This document shows, one piece after another, positions 42,767-54,548 of a DNA stretch of 64,000 nucleotides (the stretch's first letter is position 1; the number at the start of each line of letters is the position of its first letter). The position numbers were made by a program, and so were the translations under genes. The DNA is from Zygnema cylindricum (lineage: Eukaryota; Streptophyta; Zygnematophyceae; Zygnematales; Zygnemataceae). The stretch is taken from positions 475,382 to 539,381 of the forward strand of contig JBBHKE010000248.1 in the NCBI GenBank assembly GCA_037447655.1, read 5' to 3'. The notes below the pieces were generated by a model. That model was given only the letters and a program-made list of their open reading frames with translations, made no database searches and had not been told where the DNA came from.

Positions 42767-43148
42767 CACATAATGATAAAAACAAATCTAGACTCTATTG
42801 TGTTTATTTTACTCGGCAACTGTTGGCAAGTTATGACCATCGAATGCTGATAACCGGCAGTTATGTTTTAAGACATCAAAGGACTATTAGCTCTTCGAAA
42901 GTCCATCTAAAAATCCCTTTCCACTTTCTCTTTCTGCAGAGATAGAATAGTGGAGAGTTTCACTCAGCTTTGAAAAAAAATTAGTGCTCTTCTCTCTGCC
43001 ATCTCTATAAGTTTGTCCGAGAATTGAAGCGCTTCACCGCATCGTCCATTGATTCATTTGACTTGATTTTAAAATTCATAAAGTTGGTATAAACATATTA
43101 ATCCTTGTTTTCAACGCCTTTCTCATATTGCTCCTCAAGTGTTTGCCA

Positions 43149-43601
43149 TCACTCATGGGTCGTGCCATGAGCGAGGTAATGATCAAGCACAGAAGCAGTG
43201 CAATTTTTCATCAAACTGGTCGTTGCCGCAATATCTTTTAACCTCCATTGGGCACGCGCTTTGCTCTCAATTGGCATTTTCTCCTCTCCGTTAACAACCC
43301 TCCAAAGCTTTTTGAGAATAAGTTGGCTTGAAATGAACTTCTTGCCAATGGCATAATTGGTGCCATTAAAGGCCACGGATTTCCCCGACATATAATAATT
43401 TTCTTCGTTTTCCAATCCTTTGCCAAAATCAGACTCTTCTTCTTCTATCTTCGCCTTTCCCTTCCTAATCTTTTTTTTTCTCTCACTCTCATTAACTCCT
43501 CCAATGAATGGATCGGTAGCCGGAAAGAAAGTGTTTTCTTTATTCTCTCTCGGTTGAGTTTGAAAACGGGAATCTACATATCTCCTAAGTGTATCAAACA
43601 T
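43149..43601 (-). pseudogene. Copia D' gag N-terminal fragment
   Basis: 150 open codons start MFDTLRRYVDSRFQTQPREN. They continue with an acidic/basic linker, SVAFNGTNY, KKLWRVVNGEEKMP and DIAATTSLMKNCTASVLDHY. This is the Copia UBN2-like gag pattern. The homologous region of element D lies at 49560-50097. The translation start is probably further upstream, at an ATG near 43688, with a frame shift in between. Confidence 0.75.
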
Positions 43602-43765
43602 TTCCTCAAATTTTCTCTAGTATTTCGGGTCTCCTCAAATTGAGATCCCGAAAAACTGAACTCTCTTGCTCTCTCTGAAGTTGACATGGGGGAAGGAGTA
43701 TTTCGATTTTTCTTCCTCCTCATGTGCACTCTCTATAACTCCGAAGTACTAGCTCCGATACCAAT

Positions 43766-44362
43766 TGATGGATCTTAAGCAAAAGACATTCACTCAAAAT
43801 AAATTCACAAAACTTAAAACATTACACAGCAGAAGCTCATTATAGACAAGAGGTATAACGGCCAAAAAGAATTATAAGTGTTCTTGGTCGAAGCCTCTTT
43901 ACATCATCTCTCTTCTCTCTCTTCTCTCTCTCTTAAATAATCTCTACTCCGAATATTAATACTCCAAGGTTAATATTCTGCAGCTGTACACTGCTGCCTA
44001 TATACCCTGCGACTCAGCTGTACACTGCTGCCTATATACCCTGCGACTCTGCACTAACAGACAACAAAGAAAGACAAGCAAGACTAGGATGGCAACAGAC
44101 AACAAAGAAAGACAAGCAAGACTAGGATGGCGACAAACTCTGTCCCATACGCACGAAATAAAGTACTTGTACACAAAACACGAACACCTATCCAAAAGTA
44201 AAAGTCACGCGAAACGAAATAGTACCTTTCGTTCGCGGACGTCTGAAATAGTGCCACGAAACGACATCTCACATTTCGTATGATGACGCGGCACAAAACT
44301 TCAATCAAATATAATTGGTATACCGCTTCGCGTTAAAGTGGCGATTCGGCGATATCCCAACA
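43766..44362 (-). repeat. 5' LTR of truncated Copia D'
   Basis: About 597 bp, beginning TGATGGATCTTAAGC and ending TATCCCAACA. It contains TGTACACTGCTGCCTATATA twice in a short local duplication near 43984-44030. Confidence 0.78.
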
Positions 44363-45117
44363 CTTAGCAAATGGACACAGAATTCCAACATTTATCACTT
44401 CTTAATTAGCATATTACGATGTCTTTTGTACATTTCTTTTTCAAAATTATATTCAACCTCCATATACCCATATAAAGAAACTTTGCTTTTGCAAGTTGCA
44501 TGGTACCTTAAGATAACGTTTGGATTCAAAATTTGTCGTGTGTGTACAAAGTTACCAAAAATGCTTGTTAGAGTAAATTATAATACTTCACAAACATTTT
44601 TAGAAGCGATTAAATGGAATACTACTAGTGACTACTTACTATCGGAATAACTGTCAGTTATTTGACCATCTTTATTAACAGACAGTTTTGGAAACAATTT
44701 GAAGTCAAGTTTGGTTGGATATTCTAGAATTAACCTTTAGACAAAAGGAGATCAACCATTACTTGTTCAAAAAGGTACAAAAACAAAAGCCAAGGGAAGT
44801 GATGGGCGCCGGAGAANNNNNNNNNNCAATAACAGCAAAACGCCATAAAAGCGCTTCGATGTATGAATGTAAATAAAAATTCTGCACTTCATAGTGCAGT
44901 AGTATGTTTTACATGCTGCAACAAAACACCGCCATCAAAACAATAGGCGCTTGTTTTACATGATAAAGCAAAGTGCAGTGAATTACAAAAGCACGCGTCC
45001 ACAGTGTAAAACGTACGTGCACGAAAGCACACTGCTGTGCACAAATTCAGTTGTAAATATCTATAAGCAAAACTTTCTTCTTTCGCTCACGATGAAAGAA
45101 GCACCTTTGCAGCAACG
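44363..45117. other. Unassigned sequence with assembly gap
   Basis: AT-rich sequence without recognised coding content. Ten Ns lie at 44817-44826. Part of the left LTR of element D is probably lost or rearranged at this gap. Confidence 0.55.
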
Positions 45118-45502
45118 TCACACTACGCAGCACTAAGAGACAACAAGGTAAGACAAGCAGAACTTAGCGTAGCGACGAAGTTTTCCCTAGCTGAGTGAGC
45201 ACACTGCAACGACGTTTCCACGAAGAAAGTAGCACTCGCTTTCTTCTTTCAAAACGAATATCTATAAATGTTGACTTAAACACGTGTCGTCACACGAAAG
45301 CACGTGCATGCAAAATGTGACACCTGCGCACGAAAACATTAAGTGACGTGAAACGAAATAGTACATTTTGTTCGCGGATAACAAAACTACCGCCACAAAA
45401 CAACGTCGTACATTTTGTATGATGACGTGATACTTCACGTCTTAAAAATAAATGTAAGTATGTAGCTTCGCGAAAATACCGCAAAACGACAATAACCCAA
45501 CA
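45118..45502 (-). repeat. 3' LTR of Copia element D (partial)
   Basis: Matches the 5' LTR from AGAGACAACAAGGTAAGACA through TATTGTCGTTTTG. The remaining part, toward the gap, is missing or diverged. The polypurine tract (minus strand AATAAGAGGGGGAT) adjoins at 45503. Confidence 0.75.
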
Positions 45503-45599
45503 ATCCCCCTCTTATTGTCGGAATCGCCAAACTCTGCAAAATAATCCAAGTTTTGGTCGCCCCCTCTCAAATACATCATGCGTAGCTGCATTCGTCAAG

Positions 45600-48500
45600 A
45601 AATCTGCCGCCTCCTCTTTTGTCGGTACCTACGAAAATACAATCTCGTTCGCCATAACCAAATCTCTTACAAAATGCCATTGGATCTTGATATGTTTCGT
45701 CCTCTTTCGAAACACTGGATTTTTCGCCAACGCTATCGAACTCATGCTGTCACAGTAAATTGTCATACAACCTTTAGGAACGCTCATCTGGCGTAAAATC
45801 TCCTTAATCCAAATCGAAGCCTTAGATGCATGACATGCAACCATATACTCAGATTCCATAGAACTCAACGCAACCGTAGGCTGTAGCTTAGAACTCCAAG
45901 AGATCAAGGCTCCTCCAAAAATAAATGGGTACCCTGACGTGGACTTACTTGAATCAAAGTTGTTGCCCCAATCCGCGTCACAAAACCCAACACAATCAAG
46001 AGATTTTTTGTCAGAAGTAAATAAAAGTCCAAGATCAATTTTACCAACTAAATATCAAAAGATACGTCGTACGGCCTCTCAATGCGCCCTCTTTGGCTCG
46101 TGACAATAACGGTTGACGATGGAAACCGCGGCCGAAATATTTGGACGAGTACGAACGCTAAGGTACATAAGTTAACCAACCGCCTCTTGATATGGTACGT
46201 CGACAGAATCTTCTTCCTCAAACTTGCGAATGTGTAAATTTGCATCCAATGGCGTAGAAAGCGGTTTCGCGTTAGTCATACCAAATCTCTCCAAAATCTC
46301 TTTACAATATTGAGCTTGACTCAATTTAATGTTCCAATCTTTATCGCGTATCACTTTAATCCCCAAAATATATCGTACCTCTCCAAGTTCTGTCACTTTG
46401 AAATGTAATCCAAGGTAATGTTTCAACTCATTAATGTGCTCCAACTTGTCGCATGCCATCTAGAAATCATCCACATAAACAAAAAAGATGATTTGGTCAA
46501 CTCGTTCACCTTTCACGTAAACTCCAGAATCGGACGTAGTTCGTACAAATCCAAATTTCAATAGTACTCGATGAAGTCTCAAATACCACGTGCGCGGCGC
46601 CTGTTTCAAACCATATAATGACTTTCGCAAACGCCATACATTTCTTTCCTGTAAAGGAGACACGCCTTCCGATACCTTCATGTATACCTTTTCCTCCAAC
46701 TCACCAATTAAAAACACAGTTTCCACGTCTATTTGATGGACGTGCTTCTTCCCTATCATTGCAAGTGCAATAAAAATCCGTAATGAGTCAAACTTCACCA
46801 CGGGAGCATAAGTCTCCTTAAAATCGATTCCCTCACGTTGTTAGAATCCCTTACAAACAAGCCTCGCCTTGAACTTAATAATATCATCCAAAGCTCCAGT
46901 CTTTGTTTTAAATACCCACTTTGCATCTATGGCTTTTTTTCCCTCCGGTAATTTTACTTCCTCCAAAGTTCGATTATCAACCACTGATTTAAAATCTTTC
47001 TCCCACGCTGGTTTCCACTTACTCTCCCAATTGGCTGACCTCCTAGCCAAGACAAAAGATTGAGGGTCGCCGGTCATATTTTTCGTAAGTGATTGCGATA
47101 AAAGAAACTCCGTCTCCTTAGCATCGGAAAGGAAATAAGGCGAGTTCGATGAATTTTCCCCTTTTCGATCGTAAGTGAGTTTCTCCGGTTTCTTCCCCTT
47201 TATACTCGAAGACCTCCTTCTAAGAACTTGCTCGTCCTCCTTCTCTTCTTTCTCTTCCTCGGATTCAATTTCAATTTCCTTCTCACTCGATTTAGAACTC
47301 GATTTAGAGCTTTGAGATTTCCGAATGTTCAAAGGCACTCGGGAATCCAAAGATCCGTTACTCTTTCTTTCAAATTCAACTTCAACCGATTTCCCCAATT
47401 TCTTTTTCTAACTTTTTATATTCGGTTCCTGATTGGATTCCAAATCCCCAATGAACGGAAAATTCTCAATTTCACTCTCCTTATAAAAATCCAAATTCTC
47501 TTTAAATTTCCCCACGGAATTCATGGCGGATTTGAGATCCTCATGAAAATCCACATTCCGAGATTCCTCCACGGTGTAACGAGCTGGATCATACACTCGC
47601 TACAAATTCCCCTTCGCACTATAACCAACAAAAATTCTCGGCCAACACCTTGGTGCAAATTTCCCCTTCCTCTTGATTGATTCCACATAAACCGTAGCAT
47701 GACATCCCCAAATTCTCAAATGATGAACCGTGGGCTTTCTTCCACTCCATAACTCCTCCGGTGTTTTACTTCCCCGAAAACCGAAGTGAGTTTCGGTTAC
47801 AAATGTAATTTGCCGTGAGAATGGCGTCTCCCCACAAAAACATCTCTCGTCCGGAGCTATGAACCATCGCATGGACCATTTCTTGTAAGGTACGATTCTT
47901 CCTCTCGGCCACTCAATTTGACCCTTGTGAATAAGGCGCCGTGAATTGATGCCTTATCCCCCACTCCTTACAATACCCCTCAAAAACAACAAACTCCCCT
48001 CCATTGTCCGAACAAACGGACTTAAGCTTCTTATCAATTTGCCACTCGGCCATTACTTGCCATTCTTCAAATTTTTCAAATGCATCCGATTTCTTTTTCA
48101 ATTAATATACTCACGACTTCCGATAAAAGTCATCAACAATCACAAAAGTATACTTATTACCTCCAATTGTCTCGGGTTTAGTATATCCACAAAAATCGAT
48201 GTGAATAACCTCCAAAGGACTTTGAGCTCGATGCTTGATGTCTTTATTCGGATGGGATTTCCGAATTTGACGACCTTTACTACATCCTCCGCATCCGTTC
48301 ACCTTCTCACCGGATGTGAGGTCCAAACCTCTCACCGAAGAATGAGGAATCTTCTTCTTCAAACTTATCCGGATGTGTGACACATCCGATGATGCCATAA
48401 GGTAAGATCACCTTTCAACTCCGAAATTTGTTGTTAAATTCCCTCAGTAGGAACTTTAGATTTCTGTCTCCTCCATAAGAGCCGACTATGATTCGCATCT

Positions 48501-50183
48501 GTTACAACCCCTTCTCCAATAACATTCCCCTTCTTATTCCAAATCTCAATAGATTGATCACCTCTCGCAAGTAAGCTTCCACCACTCTTTTGGATTTGTG
48601 GAACGCTTAACAAATTAACTGAACTGTCCGGAATATAAAGTGTATTTTGAAGATGATACTCCGTAGATTTCTCTTTCCCATCATTATCCCATGAAAGGAG
48701 ATCAAGCCGAAACCGTGCCAACCGTACCAACCGAAATGACATGGTCGCTTGCAACTATAATAAACTTTGGAACCGTAAGTTCTCTCATGTCATCAAACAA
48801 GGTGGCATCCGTGCAAACATGATGAGATGCCCCCATATCAATAATCCACTCTTTCTCCGAATTTCCTTCACTACTCACCGAATCAAGGGTAAGGTTAAGA
48901 ACTGGAAACTCATCACCGGTTTCATTACCATAGTCAAAGTAATTTGCATTACCATAACTACGATTGCCGCCGCGACCACCTCCTCGGCCCCCACCTCGGT
49001 CGCCTCTATCACCTCCTCTACCTCCTCTTCCACTTCTCGAATCTTCACTCTTTGCATTACATTGAGGGCTCGTATGCCCCCACTTACCGCAAAAATGACA
49101 TTGCTTGTCCTTATCCGGACAAGAGGAAGACAAATGTCCAAGCCGATTACATCAGTAGCATGTCACATTGGAAAGATCCAAAGGGACCTTCGGTGGACGA
49201 CCTTGCTCTTTCTTGTTGCCTCGGTGGCCACCACCACCTCTCGGGCCACCTCCTCTACCACCCCCACTTCCACCGGCATAATTATGATCCGGGGTTTCGG
49301 AAGTAGTAGAGTTAAAAACTCTTCCTCCTCCACTTGAAGAAGCCGTTGGAGTTAACACCAACATTTTGATAAAATTGATGGTTAATTCGAAGGTGTTATC
49401 TGCCTTCGCTCGTAAAATAGCTTAAAGAAGCGAAAGCTTCTCCGGTAAAGCATTAAGAAAAATGCTAAACTTATCCGCATCCATGACAACTCGGCCATTG
49501 ATCATTAATTGCTCGAGTATAATATTGAAGCACTTCACGGCATCGTTCATCGATTCATTTTACTTGATTTTAAAATTCATAAAGTCGATATAAACATATT
49601 GACCCTTGTTCTCAACGCCTTTCTCATATTGCTCCTCAAGTGCTTTCAAACACTCATGGGCTGTGCCGTGAGAGAGGAAATGATCAAGCACGGAAGAAGT
49701 GCAATTCTTCATCAAACCGGTCGTTGCCGCAATATCCTTCAACCTCTATTGAGCATGTGCCTTAGTCTGGCATTTTCTCTTCTCCATTGACAATCCTCCA
49801 AAGCTTCTTGAGAATAAGTTGGCCTGAAATAAACTTCTTCCAATCAGCATAATTGGTGCCATTAAAGGCCACGGATTTCCCCGACATATAATAATTTTCT
49901 TCGTTTTCCAATCCTTCGCCAAAATCAAACTCTTCTTCTTCTATCTTCGACTTTCCCTTCCTAATCATCTCTTTCCTCTCACTCTCATTAGCTCCTCCAA
50001 CGAATTGATCGGTAGCCGAAAAGGAAGTGTTTTCTTTGCTCTCACTTGGTTGAGTTTGAAAACGGGAATCTACATATCTCATAAGTGTATCAAACATTTC
50101 CTTGATTTTCTCTCCGTATTCCGAGTCTCCTCAAATTGAGAACCCAAAAAATTGAACTCTCTTGCTCTCTCCGAAGTCGACAT
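45600..50183 (-). pseudogene. Copia element D gag-pol
   Basis: From a likely ATG at 50183 the pieces are: gag (MFDTLMRYVDSRFQTQPSES, SVAFNGTNYADWKKFISGQL); Gly/Arg-rich region; zinc knuckle CHFCGKWGHTSPQC near 49090; protease EWIIDMGASHHVCTD near 48835; pre-integrase CGGCSKGRQIRKSHP; integrase core IHIDFCGYTKPETIGGNKYT and CSDNGGEF; integrase end; RT with KHVHQIDVETVFLIGELEEK, LKQAPRTWYLRLHRVL and VYVDDF near 46465; RNase H with SMESEYMVACHASK near 45850. Stops (for example 46460-46462 and 48108-48110) and several frameshifts inactivate it. The protease has DMGA in place of the usual D(S/T)GA. Confidence 0.88.
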
Positions 50184-50247
50184 GGGGGAAGGAGTTATTC
50201 TATTCTTCTTCCTCCCCATGCGCTCCCTCTCTTACTCCGAAACACTA

Positions 50248-50259
50248 GCTCTGATACCA
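50248..50259 (-). promoter_or_regulatory. Canonical primer-binding site of Copia D
   Basis: The minus strand reads TGGTATCAGAGC, a perfect match to the complement of the 3' end of plant initiator tRNA-Met. It lies two bases inside the LTR boundary at 50262. Confidence 0.88.
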
Positions 50260-50261
50260 AT

Positions 50262-50915
50262 TGTAAGATCTTGAGCAAAAGACATTCACTTTTAATAATA
50301 AACATAAATCATTACACAGGGGAAGCTCATAATAAACAAGAGGAATATTCAGCCAAAAAGATTTATAAGTGTTCTTGGCCAAAGCCTCTTTACATCATCT
50401 CTCTTCTCTCTTCTCTCTCTTCTCTCTCTTCTCTCTCTTCTTTAAATAATCTCTTACTCCAAGATTAATCCTCTAAGATTTAATCATGTAAGACCTATTA
50501 TGTTTGCACATGTATAGTGTTGCCTATATACTCGCTACTCTGTACTAAGAGGCAACAAGGTAAGACAACCAAAACTTAGCGTAGCGACGAAGTCTGTCCC
50601 TAGCTGACTGTGCACACTGCAAGGGCGTTTCCACGAAGAAAGTAGCATGCACTTTCTTCTTTCGAAACGAATAACTCTAAATGTTGACTTAAACACGTAT
50701 TGTCACACGAAAACACCAGCACGCAAAATGTGACACATGGGCACGAAAACATTAAGTGATGCGAAACGAAATAGTACATTTCGTTCGCGGATAACAAAAG
50801 TACCGCTGGGAAACGACGTCGTACATTTTGTATGATGACGTGATACTTGATGTATAACAAATAAATGTATGTATGTCGCTTCGCGAAAATACCGCGAAAC
50901 GACAATAACCCAACA
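50262..50915 (-). repeat. 5' LTR of Copia element D
   Basis: 654 bp, TG to CA, with a CTCTCTT microsatellite near 50398-50442 and a long stretch shared with LTR fragments at 43766 and 50923. Confidence 0.85.
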
Positions 50916-50922
50916 TAGACTG

Positions 50923-51460
50923 TGTTGGATCTTAAGCAAAAGACATTCACTCAAAATTAATTCACAAAACATAAAACATTACACAGCAGAAGCTCTTAAA
51001 AGTCAAGATGTATAATTGGCCAAAAAAAATTTTAAGTGTTCTTGGTCGAAGGCTCTTTACATTATCTCTCCTCTCTCTCTTTTACATAATATCTACTCCA
51101 AGATTAATTCTCTAAGATAGATACTCTGCAGATGGACACTGTTGCCTAAATACCCAGCTACTGTGCACTAACAGATAACAAGGTAAGACAAGCAAGACTA
51201 CGATAACGACAAACTCTGTCCTTAGCTAACTTTCCGCACAGGTAAACTTCCACGAAGGAAGGCGCACATGCTTTCTTCCTTCGAAGTGACAAACTCCAAA
51301 AGTAAACTTTAATACGTGTCATGTGTACGCACGAAATAAAGTACTTGTACACGAAACACAAACACCTGTCCGTAAAACAAAAGTCACTTGACACGAAATA
51401 GTACGTTTCGTTCGCGGACGCCTCAAATAGTGCCACGAAACGACATCGCACATTTCGTGC
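50923..51460 (-). repeat. Additional solo/truncated LTR of the D family
   Basis: Starts TGTTGGATCTTAAGC, only seven bases after the end of the 50262-50915 LTR. It follows the same series (ACATTCACTCAAAAT, TTAAGTGTTCTTGGTCGAA, ACAAGGTAAGACAAGC, GTTTCGTTCGCGGAC). It stops near 51460, before the usual LTR end, where the satellite array begins. Confidence 0.78.
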
Positions 51461-51480
51461 TCGTCAACTTACGTTATCGG

Positions 51481-52200
51481 ACAAGCGAAAATGGAAAACG
51501 TGTCTTACCAAGAATGACGATCGCTTTAAAGTCTCAAACTCGGGTACCGGAACGTATTTCGGGCGTATCTATACAACGAGGCACCGGAATCATGCGCACT
51601 CAATTCTGACAAAAATAAGACTTCAAAAGCTACACAACGACGTATCGCAAGTCGAAATACGGTGAGCGAAATCTAAAACCGGTTGTTACCAAGGGCCGCA
51701 ATCGACCGAGATCTTTTCCTAGGGTACCGGCCCGTATTTCGGGCGTATCTTTACAACGAGACACCGGAATCACGCGCACTTGAGTTTGACGAAAAAAGGA
51801 CCTCAAAAGCTACGCAACGACCTATAGCAAGTCAAAATCCGGTGAGCGACAGCGAAATCCGTTCGTTACCAAGGGCCGCAATCGACCGAGATCTTTTTCT
51901 AGGGTACCGGCCCGTATTTCGGGCGTATCTTTACAACGAGACACCGGAATCACGCGCACTTGATTTTGACGAAAAAAGGACTTCAAAAGCTACGCAACGA
52001 CCTATAGCAAGTCAAAATCCGGTGAGCGACAGCGAAATCCGTTTGCTATTAAGGATGACAATCGACCGCGGCCTCTTCCTCGGGTACTCGGTCTGTATTT
52101 TGGACACAACTTCCGAACGACAAATCGGAATTGTGCGCCGTTATTTTTTTCGTGAAAAGGACTTCTAACTCTACGAAACGTGGTTTCACACGTCAAAATC
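51481..52200 (+). repeat. 180-bp satellite, four units, with an open frame through it
   Basis: Landmarks such as GGGTACCGG at 51541, 51721 and 51901, and GGGTACTCGG at 52081, give an exact 180-bp period. Units 2 and 3 are nearly identical, and units 1 and 4 are diverged, as at the edges of satellite arrays. Since 180 is divisible by three, a frame from 51683 to 52168 stays open as a 60-residue repeat (GYRPVFRAYLYNETPESRAL). No known domain is recognised in it. Confidence 0.9.
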
Positions 52201-52611
52201 CGGCAAACGAAGGTGGAGAAACACTTCTTCCAAGATAGTGCCCGAATAATCCATTTTAGTGAACTTTTTGTACACTGTTTGGATGCCCAACAGCCTAATT
52301 CGTGAAAGTGTTCCGATTCGGGTTTTTTATTTTTTTTTGTGTAGAAGACTTGAAATAAAGAAACTTTCACTAAGTCGAGTTTTTGCTAAAACGCACGAAT
52401 CGGAAGGAACAACAGGTTTTTCGAAAAGTCCATTTGAAGTGGACTTTTTCAGAAATAGTCCACTTAAATGGACTTTGGCAACTTAACGGTTATTACCATT
52501 ACCTTGTGAAGCTCTTTTGAACCGCGAGCGTGAGACCTCGTTTGCTGCGCAGTTTAGTTTTGAAGGATCTTTACTTTGTCTTTGTATCGTCTTATCTCAG
52601 CCAATAGGAGC
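52201..52611 (+). promoter_or_regulatory. Upstream region of the carbonic anhydrase gene
   Basis: This contains an inverted repeat with arms 52425-52445 and 52457-52476 (AGTCCACTTAAATGGACTTT as the right arm). A CCAAT word (AGCCAATAGG) lies about 10 bp before the start codon. A clear TATA box was not identified. Confidence 0.35.
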
Positions 52612-54462
52612 ATGGCTTCTATTTCACTCGTATTTGTTGCCGTTCTCCTCTCCTTCTCGGCTCTTGCTTTTGCATCCGAAGGGTCAACTTTCAACTACAC
52701 TCTCTCTGGAGAAGACTGGGTAAGTCCATGTCAGGGAAAATAAACAATATTAAAAGCAACAGTTTTAAAGGAAAACGGCGATTCTCGTTTTCAAAAGCAG
52801 GGAACTGACTGAAGAGAGAGGACTAGTGCCGTCTGACAGACTGCGGGGAATAAATCTTATCGCAGGCTGGCGCCTGTAACGTGGGACAGCGACAATCTCC
52901 CATCGACATCGTGAAATATGAAGTGGTCGAGAAGGGCGTAAGCTTCACCTTCGGACTCAAATATGTGTCATCGAACACTTTCACCGTCAAAAACAACGGT
53001 CACGTGATCGGTACAAATTCTCACTTCTTTCCCTTCTTTCTCAGTATACCTTCTTTTCCTTCGTCCCTTCTTTCTCTTTTTTCCTTCCTTCCCTTCTTTT
53101 TCTTTCATCTCCTTCCTTCTTTTTTCCCATCGTTTCCTTAATTTACTTTTTTCCCTCGTTTTCCCTCCTCTTTTCTTCCCTTCTTTCCCCCATTTCCCTA
53201 CTTTCACCGTTTCCCATTTTTCTCTTCTTCATTTTCTGCTTTCCTTACTTCCCTTCTTTTTCTTTCATCTACTTCCCTCTTTCTTCCCATCATTTCCTTA
53301 AATACTTCTTTCCCTTGTTTCCTTCTTCCCTTCTTCCCTCCTTTCCCCTCTTTCCCTACTTTTTCCCTTTCCCATTTTTTACTTCATCATTTTTTGCCTC
53401 CCTTACTTCTTATTTTTCTTTCATCTACTTCCCTCTTTCTTCCCATCATTTCCTTAAATACTTCTTTCCCTTGTTTCCTTCTTCCCTTCTTCCCTCCTTT
53501 CCCCTCTTTCCCTACTTTTTCCCTTTCCCATTTTTTACTTCATCATTTTTTGCCTCCCTTACTTCTTCTTTTTCTTTCATCTACTTCCCTCTTTCTTCCC
53601 AACATTTCCATAATTTACTTTTTTCCCTCATTTTCCCTCTTCTTTTCTTCGCTGCTTTCCCCTCTTTCGCTTCTTTCCCCGTTTCCCATTTTTCTCTTCT
53701 TCATTTTCTGCTTTCCTTTCTTCCTTTCTTTTTCTTTCTTCTCCTTTCTTTTTCTTCTTCCCAACATTTTTTAACTTAATTCTTTCCCTTGTTTCCTTCT
53801 TCCCTTCTTCCCTTCTTTCTTCTCTTTCCCTATTTTCCCCGTTTCCCATTTTTCACTTCTTCAATTTCTGCTTTCCTTTTTTCCCTACTTTTTCTTCATC
53901 TCTTCTTTTCCTTCTCCTCAATTTTTCCCTACTTTTTCTTCATCTCTTCTTTTCCTTCTCCTCAACATTTCCTAAAATCACTTCTTTCCATTGTTTCCTA
54001 CTTCCCTGCTTTCCCCTCTTTCCCTACTTTCCCCGTTTTTCTCTCCACTTCTCTTCCCTTGATGTCGATCTTTGTGTTTCCGCCCCCTTCTTTCCTCTCC
54101 CCACTCCCACACATCCCTTCATACTCCATCCTACCATCCTCTCCCTTTCCCCATCCCTCCCTCTCTCCTTGAACTTGAAGAAGTGTTGCTGAAATCTCTC
54201 CCTCTCTTCTCCCTATTTCCCCGCTAGAGGTAACTCCGTCCAACGTCGGGCACAACAAGCTGATTCTCCGGGATGGCAGCTCCTACACTCTCCTCCAATT
54301 CCACTTCCACGGCTTCTCAGAGCACAGCATTGACGGCTTCCTCACTCCTCTCGAGGTCCACTTCGTTCACGTAAGCGACAGTGACCCGGGAAAGATCGCC
54401 GTGGTTGGTTGTCTTCTCGCCGTGGATCCCGACGAAATTGACAACACCTATTTATCAGAGTA

Positions 54463-54548
<86 letters not shown>

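Larger units (their letters stand above)
43019..44362 (-). mobile_element. Truncated Copia element D' (5' LTR plus gag start)
   Basis: In the minus orientation it has an LTR (43766-44362), a primer site GGTATCGGAGC-type at 43752-43763 and gag codons down to about 43019, where similarity to element D ends abruptly. The gag frame 43149-43601 includes FGKGLENEENYYMSGKSVAF and LILKKLWRVVNGEEKMPIES, very similar to 49762-50097. Confidence 0.8.
45118..50915 (-). mobile_element. Copia element D, second Copia family
   Basis: The 3' LTR is partial (about 45118-45502) and the 5' LTR is 50262-50915, with gag-pol on the minus strand. LTR ends read TGTTGGGTTATTGTCG and CTTACA. Its primer site is the canonical 3'-end type, unlike elements A-C. 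Gag and pol sequences are also clearly different from A-C. Confidence 0.88.

Noticed and set aside
51481-52200. CRISPR-like array
   Set aside because: The units are contiguous 180-bp tandem repeats without spacers, in a eukaryotic context.
54370-54380. A splice donor (GTAAGC) ending exon 3 early at 54370
   Set aside because: The frame continues with GKIAVVG, a conserved carbonic anhydrase segment, and only the donor at 54460 keeps phase with exon 4.
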